A stretch of DNA of 64,000 nucleotides, from NCBI GenBank assembly GCA_963845485.1, contig CAWJSI010000017.1, positions 290,456-354,455 of the forward strand. The letters run 5' to 3'. Position numbers and translations under genes: made by a program. Under the pieces are notes generated by a model. That model did not search any database and was not told the DNA's origin. It saw nothing but the letters and a program-made list of their open reading frames with translations. Of the stretch, positions 53,453 through 61,523 are shown one piece after another. The stretch's first letter is position 1. Each line of letters starts with the position of its first letter. Source of the DNA: Bog-756 sp963845485. Its GTDB lineage: Bacteria > Actinomycetota > Acidimicrobiia > Acidimicrobiales > RAAP-2.

Positions 53453-54207
53453 CAGGTGTTGCGACCGCCGTTGACCCCGATGACCTGCCCGGTGATGTAG
53501 CTGGCCTCGTCGCTCACGAGGAACGAGCACGCCGCGGCGATGTCCTCGGCGGTGCCCACCCGGCGCACCGGGGTGAGCGCGGCGTGGTGCTCCACGCCCT
53601 CACCGAGAAGGCCCCGTGCCTCGGACTTGCGCAACATGGGCGTGTCGATGAAGCCGGGAGGAATGGTGTTCACGGTGATTCCTTTGGGACCGAGCTCAAG
53701 GGCCAGCGCCTTGGTGAAGCCCATCACCCCGGCTTTGGACGCCACATAGTGGGTCATCATGGGTTGGCCACCGTGGGCACTCGACGACGATATGTTGACG
53801 ATGCGCCCCCACCCCTCCTCGATCATCCCGGGAACAACCGACTGGCAGCAGTCGAAGGTCCCCGTGAGGTTGACGGCGAGGATGCGGTTCCACTTCTCGG
53901 CGGTGATCTTGAGGAAGGGGTCGAAGCCGTCCAAGCCCGCGCTGTTGACCAGCACGGTGGGACGGCCCCCCAGTTGCTGCTCCGCATCGACCACCCCCTG
54001 GTCGATCTGGTTCCGGTCGGTCACGTCCACCGTGAGGCCGACGGCCGACCCGCCACCGGCCACGATCTCGGCTGCGGCTGCCTCGGCTGTTTCCCCGTCG
54101 CGGTCGAATACGGCGATGGCATTGCCGTCGGCCGAAAGGCGCCGGCTGATGGCCAGCCCGATCCCCGAGCCGCCGCCGGTGACGATGGCCACACGGGTCG
54201 GAGTCAC
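53452..54207 (-). CDS. Short-chain dehydrogenase/reductase (FabG-like)
   Basis: A 251-residue SDR. Motifs: TGGGSGIGLAISRRL, Asp after strand 2 (VFDRDGE, NAD(H) preference), LVNSAGLDGFDP, ISSSSAHGG, the catalytic YVASK and the C-terminal GQVIGVNGG. It is FabG-like but its context argues for a degradative hydroxyacyl or alicyclic alcohol dehydrogenase. The GTG at 54207 overlaps the dioxygenase stop (GTGA), and its own stop overlaps the CMD gene. Confidence 0.88.
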   Translation of the reverse strand: MTPTRVAIVTGGGSGIGLAISRRLSADGNAIAVFDRDGETAEAAAAEIVAGGGSAVGLTVDVTDRNQIDQGVVDAEQQLGGRPTVLVNSAGLDGFDPFLKITAEKWNRILAVNLTGTFDCCQSVVPGMIEEGWGRIVNISSSSAHGGQPMMTHYVASKAGVMGFTKALALELGPKGITVNTIPPGFIDTPMLRKSEARGLLGEGVEHHAALTPVRRVGTAEDIAAACSFLVSDEASYITGQVIGVNGGRNT

Positions 54208-55034
54208 TGGATCACCTCGTCGCCAGAGAGCGTCGTGCGGTGCATGTCCCGTTCCGAGTCGGCGGCGTAGGGGCAGGCCCGGTGGAGGACGCCGCGGTTG
54301 TCCCAGATCACCATGTCGCCGACCGTCCATTCATGGCGGTAGACCCGCTCGGACCCGGTGGACCGGTTCAGCAGGTCGTCGAGGATGCCTCGTCCCTCGT
54401 CACGCTCCATCCCCACCACATGGGAGGCGGTGGCCCCGAGGACCAGCGACCGCCGACCCGATTGGTGGGTCCAGACCAGCGGATGCTCCTTGGCGGGTCG
54501 CCGTCGCCAGAGCGCAACCTCTTCCGGCGAAGGATCGTCATTGATCAGTCGCTGCGAGGCCTCGATCGAGTGGACAACACGAAGCGTGGCCACGCGTTCT
54601 TGTTCGTCGTCGGTCAGGTCATCGTGGGCGGCGTAGGTACTGGCGAACTCCGTCTCACCGCCCGTTGCCGCCACGGCATGCGCACTCAACACCGTGGCCT
54701 TGATGGGAACGTCATCCGTGCAGCCGTCGATGTGCCAGTCGAACGTCCCACGGAGATAGGCGGCCGCCCGGTTCTTGGCCGGATCGAGCGTCACCCGGAA
54801 GATCTCGGGTAGCTCACCGGAGCCGAATGTCTCGACGTGACCGAGCCGTTTGGAGAAGGCGACCTGGGTGGTGTCGTCGATGTGCAGGTCTCTGAAGACC
54901 AGCACGCCGTGCTCCTCTAGGGCTCCGAGCGTCCAAGCCGGGAGGGTATCGTCCTCGACGAGCTGGTCGACGTCGACACCGACAACCTCGGCTCCGACGG
55001 TGACGCTGAGCCGCTCAGCGGTGACCACGGTCAT
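54204..55034 (-). CDS. TauD/TfdA-family Fe(II)/2-oxoglutarate dioxygenase
   Basis: A 276-residue dioxygenase. Iron ligands are H101 and D103 in WHIDGCTDD and a distal His near 265 in DMHRTTLSG. It is only distantly similar to the dioxygenase at 45-926 and is not next to a transporter. It heads a coupled unit with SDR and CMD genes. A role in C-H hydroxylation or ether cleavage of a catabolic intermediate is more likely than sulfonate use. It starts at 55034, with AAGGAG about 8 bases upstream. Confidence 0.86.
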   Translation of the reverse strand: MTVVTAERLSVTVGAEVVGVDVDQLVEDDTLPAWTLGALEEHGVLVFRDLHIDDTTQVAFSKRLGHVETFGSGELPEIFRVTLDPAKNRAAAYLRGTFDWHIDGCTDDVPIKATVLSAHAVAATGGETEFASTYAAHDDLTDDEQERVATLRVVHSIEASQRLINDDPSPEEVALWRRRPAKEHPLVWTHQSGRRSLVLGATASHVVGMERDEGRGILDDLLNRSTGSERVYRHEWTVGDMVIWDNRGVLHRACPYAADSERDMHRTTLSGDEVIQ

Positions 55035-55098
55035 GTGGTGCTCCTTCGTGTCGCGTGTGTTTTTAGAAGAACGCTATCCAACTTCCAGAATCATGTTT

Positions 55099-56739
55099 TC
55101 ACTTTCTAGCAGCACCGGGCCAGCCTTCGCCGATGAGCTGACGGAGACGGAACTTTTGGATCTTGCCCGACGGCGTGCGGGGAAACTCGTCGACCTGGTG
55201 GATCGACTCGGGCCACTTCTGTCGGGCCAGGCCGGCATCGGCCAGATGTCGTCGAACCTCTTCCAGGGTGGGCGCCGCCGTCCCGGGTCGGACGCTCACT
55301 ACCGCGCTGGCGTGCTCACCCAGCCGCGCGTCGGGCTCGGCCACCACAGCCACCTCGGCAACGGATTCCATTCCGGCCACGAGCTCTTCGATCTCCTGAG
55401 CACTGATGTTCTCGCCACCGCGGATGATGATGTCTGAGATGCGGTCGGTGATGGTCAGGTACCCGTCACCGTCGAGCACGCCGATGTCGCCGGTCCGATA
55501 CCAACCGTCGGCGTCGAAGGCGGCAGCGGTCAGGGCCGGGTCCGTGTAGCCGATACAACAGTCAGGACCCCGACTCACGATCTGGCTGTCTCCGTCGAGG
55601 CGCAGCTCGACGCCGGGAAGGAGGTGCCCGTCCGTGGTGAGCCTCTTCTCCTCGGCGTCGTCGATCAGGCAGCCGGTGATGGAAGGGTGCTCAGTGCTCC
55701 CGTAGGACCGGAACACCCTGATCCCGAGCCGGGTGGCCCGTTCGGTGACGGCTACGGGGACGGCCGACCCGCCGAGGCCGGCGAACGGCATCATGGCCAG
55801 GTGGGCGGGCGTGAAGTCGGGGTGGTCGAGCAAGCTGGTGAGAAAGTACGTAGCTCCCCCGCCGACGCCGAGACCTTCCTCGTCCATGAGCCGGAGCACC
55901 GTACCGGGATCCCACACGTCGAGCAGGTGGACCGGCCGTTCCCGAAGCAGCGGGATGAGGAAGGCGTTGAGCATGCCGATGAAGTGGCCCACCGGCGCCC
56001 CGGTGATCTGGGGCGGTCCACCCACGGGGAACATGTAGTTGAGCTGGCGGGTCTCGCACCCGATGGTGCGGTGGGAGTGCACCACGCCCTTCGGGTCCCT
56101 CGTGGTTCCCGAGGTGAAGGCGACGATCGTCGGCATGTCCGGGTCCACCTCGAGCGGATCGGAGAGTGGCTCGGCCTCCAGCATCGAGGCGAACGCTGTG
56201 GCCCCCGTCGGGAGATCAGCCGGGGCGGCGTCCCCTACGACCAGCCACAACGGGACCGGACGGGCTCTGAGCAGCTCGGTGTACGTGGCCAGGTAGTCGT
56301 TGTGTCCGAACCGTTCGGCGGTGATCACCACGTCGGGAGAAGTGACCGACAGGATGTAGTCGACTTCTTTGGGCCCGTAGAAGTGCACGACGGGGACGAC
56401 CACCGCCCCGAGGTAGGCGGCCGCCCAGAACGCCACTCCGGCCTCGAGCCAGTTGGGCAACTGGATCACCACCACGTCGCTGGGGCCGACTCCCCGGGCT
56501 CGTAACGACGAGGCGAGCGCACGAGCGGCGCGGTCCACGTCGATGAAGGTCCCCGTCCACGGGCGCACCGACGAATGCACGGCGAAGACCTCACGGCCCA
56601 TGCCGGCGAGGCCTTCGGCCACCATGGTGCCGAGGGTGGCATCCGTCCAGAAACCCTCGTCGCGGTAGTGGCGCGCCAGCTGACCGGGCACGGAGCGGAG
56701 CCCCCATCCCCCGGCCAAGGTCCTTGTCGTCTCCCCCAC
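55099..56739 (-). CDS. AMP-forming acyl-CoA ligase
   Basis: A 546-residue adenylate-forming enzyme. The ATP loop is FTSGTTRDPKGVVHSH, the adenylate motif is FRSYGSTEHPS, the hinge is WYRTGDIGVLDGDGYLTITDRISDIIIRGGEN and the catalytic Lys is in FPRTPSGKIQKFRLRQL. It resembles cyclohexanecarboxylate/medium-chain acid ligases of actinobacteria. The GTG start follows GGGGGAGA. It is divergent from the reductase gene over 91 bp that carry a strong promoter and operator-like sequence. Confidence 0.9.
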   Translation of the reverse strand: MGETTRTLAGGWGLRSVPGQLARHYRDEGFWTDATLGTMVAEGLAGMGREVFAVHSSVRPWTGTFIDVDRAARALASSLRARGVGPSDVVVIQLPNWLEAGVAFWAAAYLGAVVVPVVHFYGPKEVDYILSVTSPDVVITAERFGHNDYLATYTELLRARPVPLWLVVGDAAPADLPTGATAFASMLEAEPLSDPLEVDPDMPTIVAFTSGTTRDPKGVVHSHRTIGCETRQLNYMFPVGGPPQITGAPVGHFIGMLNAFLIPLLRERPVHLLDVWDPGTVLRLMDEEGLGVGGGATYFLTSLLDHPDFTPAHLAMMPFAGLGGSAVPVAVTERATRLGIRVFRSYGSTEHPSITGCLIDDAEEKRLTTDGHLLPGVELRLDGDSQIVSRGPDCCIGYTDPALTAAAFDADGWYRTGDIGVLDGDGYLTITDRISDIIIRGGENISAQEIEELVAGMESVAEVAVVAEPDARLGEHASAVVSVRPGTAAPTLEEVRRHLADAGLARQKWPESIHQVDEFPRTPSGKIQKFRLRQLIGEGWPGAARK

Positions 56740-56793
56740 TCGATCTCCCCCTGTGGCCCACTCGGTAGTCGGTGCTACCCCGCCCTAGCTGCG

Positions 56794-56831
56794 TTGCCAG
56801 TCTAGGAGAACTTCGTTATCATTTGTCAACA
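56794..56831 (+). promoter_or_regulatory. Canonical leaderless promoter with embedded operator-like site (S2)
   Basis: TTGCCA (56794-56799), a 17-base spacer, then TATCAT (56817-56822) and the ATG 8 bases later at 56831. No ribosome site is present, so the mRNA should be leaderless. The spacer contains GAGAACTTCGTTATC (56806-56820), matching the AGAAC inverted repeat upstream of TetR paralog 1. Confidence 0.65.
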
Positions 56832-57901
56832 TGGCACTCTCAGGACCGCTGGCCGATGCGCCGGGCGTGCGCATCGACCGTGGGTTCCATCCGCTCCGGA
56901 TCGCCGCCATCGTGGCGGAGACGGCCGAGGCCAACTCCTTCGTGTTGGACGTACCCGAAGAGCTGCGCTCCACCTTCGTCTACGAGTCCGGGCAGTTCTG
57001 CACGTTCCGGGTCTGGGTGGACGGCGAGCCGCACCTCCGTTGCTACTCCATGTCCTCCTCGCCGGTCGTAGACCGTGAACTGCGGGTGACCGTGAAGCGC
57101 ACCCCGGACGGCATCGTCTCCAACTGGATGAGCGACCATCTGGCCGTCGGCGACGAGATCGACACGACCCGTCCCGCCGGCGTCTTCCGCCTGGGTGACG
57201 GCGCGGGTGATGTCGTCGCCCTCAGCGCGGGGAGCGGGATTACCCCGGTCCTCTCCCTGATCAAGACGGCGCTCGCGACGACGATGCGACGAGTCCATCT
57301 GCTGTATGCCAACCGGGACGAGGACGCCATCATCTTCCGGGCCGAGCTCGACGAACTTCGCAACCAGCACCCCGGGCGCTTCGTCGTGCACCACCATCTC
57401 GACGTGGATCACGGCTTCATCGGTCCCGACGCGGTCGTCCGCTTCGTGGACTGCACCGACGACCCCGAGTTCTACATCTGCGGTCCCGCTCCGTTCATGG
57501 ACATCGCCGAGGAGGTGCTCGCCGACAGTGGTACTGCTCCTGATCGGATCCACATCGAGCGGTTCACCCCTGACGAGTGGGTCCCCGAGGTCAACGCCGA
57601 CGAAGGTGACGGGACGGGACCATCACAGGTCGTCATCGAGCTCGACGGCCGGACCGAGTCGACCGACTACCGCCCGGGCACGACGATCTTGCAGACGGCC
57701 CGCCAGATGGGGATGTCGCCACCGTTCTCCTGCGAGTCGGGGAGCTGTGCCACCTGCATGGCCCGGTTGCTCGAAGGCACGGCCACCATGCACGTCAACG
57801 ACGCCCTCACCGATGACGAGGTCGTCGGCGGTTGGGTGCTCACCTGCCAGGCGGTACCGACCAGTCCATTGGTACGCGTGGCTTACGGCTACGAGGAGTG
57901 A
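56831..57901 (+). CDS. KshB-like ferredoxin/flavin reductase of a Rieske oxygenase
   Basis: A 356-residue electron-transfer reductase. The order is FAD domain (RCYSMSSSP), NAD(P) domain (LSAGSGITPVLSLI, then YICGPAPFMD) and C-terminal plant-type [2Fe-2S] ferredoxin with CESGSCATC and a fourth Cys in VLTCQA. This order is that of KshB and class IA-like reductases. It would pass electrons to the Rieske oxygenase at 51519. It opens a four-gene operon (reductase, SnoaL-like, two acyl-CoA dehydrogenases) whose stops and starts overlap. Confidence 0.9.
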   Translation: MALSGPLADAPGVRIDRGFHPLRIAAIVAETAEANSFVLDVPEELRSTFVYESGQFCTFRVWVDGEPHLRCYSMSSSPVVDRELRVTVKRTPDGIVSNWMSDHLAVGDEIDTTRPAGVFRLGDGAGDVVALSAGSGITPVLSLIKTALATTMRRVHLLYANRDEDAIIFRAELDELRNQHPGRFVVHHHLDVDHGFIGPDAVVRFVDCTDDPEFYICGPAPFMDIAEEVLADSGTAPDRIHIERFTPDEWVPEVNADEGDGTGPSQVVIELDGRTESTDYRPGTTILQTARQMGMSPPFSCESGSCATCMARLLEGTATMHVNDALTDDEVVGGWVLTCQAVPTSPLVRVAYGYEE

Positions 57902-57903
57902 TG

Positions 57904-58335
57904 ATGGACGAACTTCCCATCGCCGATGTCATCGAGCTCCAGCAGCTGCTGGCCCGCTATGCCGTCAGCATGACCAAAGACGACGTGGATGCGGTGATGG
58001 AGGTGTTCACACCGGACGGTACCTACAGCGCCTTTGGGGACACCTATCGATTGGTCGACTTCCCGACCCTCGTGGCCGCAGCGCCGAAGGGTCTCTTCAT
58101 GGTCGGCCCCCCGGCACTCGAACTCCATGGGGACGAGGGGACGGGTCAGCAACCCCTGTGCTTCGTCGAGCAGAAATCCCACGACATGCGCATCGGCTAC
58201 TACACGGACACCTATCGCCGGACCGAGCAGGGATGGCGGTTGCACACCCGGTCCATGACCTTCCTCCGCAAGAGCGGCCTCCAGGACTCGGGGCGCGCCC
58301 ACGATCCGACCCGGCCCGCGCCTTCTGCCTCCTGA
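57904..58335 (+). CDS. SnoaL/NTF2-like protein
   Basis: A 143-residue cone-fold protein of the SnoaL-like/NTF2-like kind: VIELQQLLARYAVSMTKDDVDAVMEVFTPDGTYSAFG is the typical start and RIGYYTDTYRRTEQGWRLHTRSMTFLR the typical end. Members include ring isomerases (ketosteroid isomerase-like), hydratases and dehydratases. In this operon an isomerase or hydratase step is plausible. GGAG lies 5 bp before the ATG at 57904; an ATG at 57901 and a GTG at 57898 are alternatives. It overlaps the next gene by one base. Confidence 0.82.
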   Translation: MDELPIADVIELQQLLARYAVSMTKDDVDAVMEVFTPDGTYSAFGDTYRLVDFPTLVAAAPKGLFMVGPPALELHGDEGTGQQPLCFVEQKSHDMRIGYYTDTYRRTEQGWRLHTRSMTFLRKSGLQDSGRAHDPTRPAPSAS

Positions 58336-59465
58336 TGGAGCTTCCGGAATTCCGCTCCCAACTGGACAGCTGGCTCGTCGAACACGAGTCCGAGCTCCGG
58401 CCGGCCACGGGGTCTATCGACACGCTCGACGAGCAGATGCAGCACCTGTCGCGGGTTAAGCGGATCACCTACGAGGCGGGGTGGATGCGATGGGGGTGGC
58501 CCGAGCGGGTCGGCGGGTTCGGTGGATCGACCCTGCTCCGGGCCTACCTCGGCGAAGTCCTCACCCTGCGGGACCTGGTGGAACCGGGCATCTACTCGAT
58601 GACCGAGGTGCTGGCGCCGACCATGATCGATTACGCCAACCCCACCCTGGCTGCCGAGATGGTCCCCCGCCTGCTGCGGGGGGACGAGACGTGGTGCCAG
58701 GGGTTCTCGGAGCCGGACACGGGGAGTAACCTCGCTGCTCTGTCGTGTCGGGCCACCCGGGACGGCGACGTCTGGCGGGTCTCGGGCCAGAAGGTGTGGA
58801 CCAGCCTGGCTCAGTATGCCGACCGCTGTGTCCTTCTCACCCGCACCGGAACCACCGAGTCGGCGCACAGAGGCATCACTGCCCTCTTCGTGGACATGAC
58901 AACGCCGGGCATCGAGGTGCGGCCCATCGAGACCATGCACGGCGCCCCCGAGTTCTCCGAAGTCTTCTTCGACGATGTCACGGTCCCGATCGACCGCACG
59001 CTCGGCGAGGAGGGGCAGGGCTGGTCGGTGGCCATGGACCTCCTCCCCTTCGAGCGGAGCACCGCACTCTGGCATCGGGCGGCCTATCTGCACCGACGCC
59101 TGCAGGGCCTGCTCGAGGCCGTACCGCCCGATGCGCTCGACCCCGTGGCCGTAGGCGAGGCGGCCCAGCTCCTCTACGCCCTGCGGGCCCGTTCCCGGAG
59201 GACCCAGTACCGCCTCGCCGCCGGGAAGCACCTCGGTCCGGAGACCTCTATCGACAAAGTGCTGGTGGCGACGGCAGAACAGGCCGTGTTCGATCTGGTG
59301 GCCGACGGACTCGGCCCTGAGATGGGTACCTGCGATGACCCGGCCAGCGACCGTTGGCGACGAGAGTTCCTCTACTCGAGGGCGGCCACCATCTACGGCG
59401 GGACCGCCGAGATCCAACGGAACATCATCGCCCGCCGGCTCCTCGACCTCGGAGCCGACCGGTGA
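58335..59465 (+). CDS. Acyl-CoA dehydrogenase, subunit of a second pair
   Basis: A 376-residue dehydrogenase with GFSEPDTGSNLAALSCRA and VSGQKVWTSLAQYADRCVLL for flavin and substrate. The C-terminal triplet is GGT (IYGGTAEIQRNIIARRLL) instead of the catalytic EGT. The protein thus matches the subunit type at 33958-35088 and should pair with the product of the next gene, whose start overlaps by one base. The N-terminus (LDEQMQHLSRVKRITYEAGW) is also shared by heteromeric FadE-type proteins. Confidence 0.87.
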   Translation: MELPEFRSQLDSWLVEHESELRPATGSIDTLDEQMQHLSRVKRITYEAGWMRWGWPERVGGFGGSTLLRAYLGEVLTLRDLVEPGIYSMTEVLAPTMIDYANPTLAAEMVPRLLRGDETWCQGFSEPDTGSNLAALSCRATRDGDVWRVSGQKVWTSLAQYADRCVLLTRTGTTESAHRGITALFVDMTTPGIEVRPIETMHGAPEFSEVFFDDVTVPIDRTLGEEGQGWSVAMDLLPFERSTALWHRAAYLHRRLQGLLEAVPPDALDPVAVGEAAQLLYALRARSRRTQYRLAAGKHLGPETSIDKVLVATAEQAVFDLVADGLGPEMGTCDDPASDRWRREFLYSRAATIYGGTAEIQRNIIARRLLDLGADR

Positions 59466-60424
59466 TGGACGAAGCCGAACGGGAGCTGTTCGACGGGACG
59501 ATCAGACGGGCCTGTGCGGAAGTGAACGGGAACGACCTCGACGGTGCTCTTGTCGAGGTCGGATGGCACGAGGCCCTCGCCGTCGATCCACGGACGGCCG
59601 TCTCCTCGCTGTTCGAGGCGTTGGGTACCACCAACCATGCGGCTTCGCCCCTTGACGCCGTCGTCGGATCGGCTCTCGGCCTGGTCGGTAGGCCGTCGGT
59701 CCCCATCGTCATGCCGCGCCTCGGCCTGTCGGACCCGCCGGGGCGACTCGGTGGGGACCGCCTCGTCGTCGACGGCATGGGGACGGCGACCCTGTCTGGA
59801 TCGGCCACCGCCTGGGTGGCTGTCGACTGCGGTAAAGGGCTACTCGTGGAGGTATCGACCTCCGAGCTCGGTCTTGCGCCGGTGACGGGTCTCGACCCGA
59901 GCCTCCACATGGTTTCCGTGGCCGGTGACGGCGTGCGGTTGGGCACCTCGCATCAGTGTGAGCCCGCGGCCTGGCAGCATGCCGCGGCGCTCGCCCAACT
60001 GGCCATCGCCCACCAACTGGTCGGTGCGTCCCGGACCATGCTCGAACTCGCCCGCCACCATGCCCTCGAGCGGATCCAGTTCGGACGGCCCATCGCATCC
60101 TTCCAGGCCGTCCGCCACCACTTGGCCGAGACATTGGTGGCCATCGAGGCATCTGACGCGGCTCTTGGATCGGCCTGGGACGAACGGACGTCCGGTGCCG
60201 CGGCGACGGCCAAGGCCCTGGCCGGGCGGACTGCCCGGACTACCGTCCGCCACTGTCAACAGGTTCTGGCCGGCATCGGCTTCACCACCGAGCACGACTT
60301 CCACCACTACGTGCGCCGGGTTCTGGTGCTCGATCAACTGTTCGGATCGTCGTTGAGCCTGACCCGGGAGTTCGGACGGGACCTTCTGGCCAACCGGCAG
60401 CTGCCGGCCCTGCCCCCGCTCTGA
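59465..60424 (+). CDS. Acyl-CoA dehydrogenase-like second subunit
   Basis: A 319-residue, diverged acyl-CoA dehydrogenase. The N-terminal and middle domains are reduced, and the C-terminal helices keep LARHHALERIQFGRPIASFQAVRHHLAE and CQQVLAGIGFTTEHDFHHYVRR. It pairs with the upstream gene, as 35075-36115 pairs with 33958-35088. Dehydrogenases built from two unlike subunits act on bulky or short-chain-bearing CoA esters in actinobacteria. The start is the ATG overlapping the previous stop; GTG at 59462 is also possible. Confidence 0.85.
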   Translation: MDEAERELFDGTIRRACAEVNGNDLDGALVEVGWHEALAVDPRTAVSSLFEALGTTNHAASPLDAVVGSALGLVGRPSVPIVMPRLGLSDPPGRLGGDRLVVDGMGTATLSGSATAWVAVDCGKGLLVEVSTSELGLAPVTGLDPSLHMVSVAGDGVRLGTSHQCEPAAWQHAAALAQLAIAHQLVGASRTMLELARHHALERIQFGRPIASFQAVRHHLAETLVAIEASDAALGSAWDERTSGAAATAKALAGRTARTTVRHCQQVLAGIGFTTEHDFHHYVRRVLVLDQLFGSSLSLTREFGRDLLANRQLPALPPL

Positions 60425-60461
60425 CCACCGGACTGGCCGAGCCGGGCCGGTTCCCTCGTGC

Positions 60462-61415
60462 TCAGAGCGTCGAGGCCAGCTCGGACAACAGTGCCCGGGT
60501 CCGCTTGGACGAACTGATCAGCTCGTCACGGTTCTCGCCGATGGGCACCACCCGTACTGAGACATCGGTCACGCCGGCGTCAGCGAAGCCCTGCAGGCGT
60601 TGGCGGATGTTCGACTCACTACCCGCAGCCAGAATGTCACCGACACTCGTGGCGTCCCCCTGATCCAACAGCTTCTGATAGTTCGGGGATACCTCGGCTT
60701 CGGAGAGCAGCCGGTTGGCCCGGGTCACGGCGGCGTCGATCTCGGAGTCGGCACAGAGGCAGACCGGGATCCCGGCGACGACCCGCGGGGCGGGTCGTCC
60801 GGCTCCTTCCGCAGCCCGCGTCAGGTTGGGGACGATGTAGGTGCCGATGGCTCGCTCGTCGGCCAGCCACAGGATGGTCCCGTCCGTCCGCTCGCCGCAC
60901 AGCTGCAGCATGCGGGGGCCCAGCGCGGCCAACAGGACCGGGGTGGGGCCGACGTCGGTAATGTCCAACGGGTTGTGGATGCGGAAGCGGTCGTTCTCGA
61001 CGTCCACCGGACCCGGCCCGGCCAGGGCCTGGTCCAGTACGTCGAGATAGTCCCGCATGGTGGCGAAGGGATGCTCGTAGGGCAGGCCGAGCATCTCGTC
61101 GATGATCCAGTGGTGGGAGACCCCGAGGCCGATGGCGAGCCGGCCCGCACAGACGGCCTGGACGGACAGCACGTGCTGGGCCAGGGCGATGGGGTGACGC
61201 GGCTGGATGGGCACCACGGCGGTGCCGATCTCGATGCGGGAGGTCTCGGTCCCGACCACGGTGGCGGCGGTGAGGGCATCGAACTCGTCGGGGATCTGCG
61301 GGATCCACACTGTGGCCAGGCCGGCCTCCTCGGCCCAGCGGGCATCGGCCTGGAGGCGTGCCACCTTGGTGCCGTACCGGCCGCGCTCGGGGCCGACCAT
61401 CAAGCCGATTCGCAA
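60462..61415 (-). CDS. LLM-class F420-dependent oxidoreductase
   Basis: A 317-residue luciferase-like protein. Blocks: RWAEEAGLATVWIPQIPDEFDAL, IEIGTAVVPIQPRHPIALAQ, VCAGRLAIGLGVSHHWIIDEMLG and GPTPVLLAALGPRMLQLCGERTDG. It matches the F420-dependent MSMEG_4879-like branch. The start is a TTG at 61415 (encoding the family-typical RIGLMVGPE) with AAGGA eight bases before it; an ATG five codons later is an alternative. The open frame continues upstream across the aldehyde dehydrogenase gene but is antisense there. It is divergent from the aldehyde dehydrogenase gene. Confidence 0.87.
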   Translation of the reverse strand: MRIGLMVGPERGRYGTKVARLQADARWAEEAGLATVWIPQIPDEFDALTAATVVGTETSRIEIGTAVVPIQPRHPIALAQHVLSVQAVCAGRLAIGLGVSHHWIIDEMLGLPYEHPFATMRDYLDVLDQALAGPGPVDVENDRFRIHNPLDITDVGPTPVLLAALGPRMLQLCGERTDGTILWLADERAIGTYIVPNLTRAAEGAGRPAPRVVAGIPVCLCADSEIDAAVTRANRLLSEAEVSPNYQKLLDQGDATSVGDILAAGSESNIRQRLQGFADAGVTDVSVRVVPIGENRDELISSSKRTRALLSELASTL

Positions 61416-61450
61416 GCCGACCGTCCTTCCTCTGTCCAAACTGGCGAAAA

Positions 61451-61490
61451 GAGAATCTACTTCTTTTTTTCGTGCAATGCTAGTTTCAGT
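61451..61490 (+). promoter_or_regulatory. Conserved promoter block, copy 2
   Basis: The block reads GAGAATCTACTTCTTTTTTT, then GTGCAATGCTAGTTTCAG. It is 30/40 identical without gaps to 43621-43660. TGCTAGTTT is an extended -10 for the aldehyde dehydrogenase gene (start 61524). On the minus strand TAGATT (61459 to 61454) is a -10-like element for the divergent LLM gene. Confidence 0.6.
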
Positions 61491-61523
61491 AGTGCGTAAG
61501 CCGCGTGCGACACGGGAGGCTCC

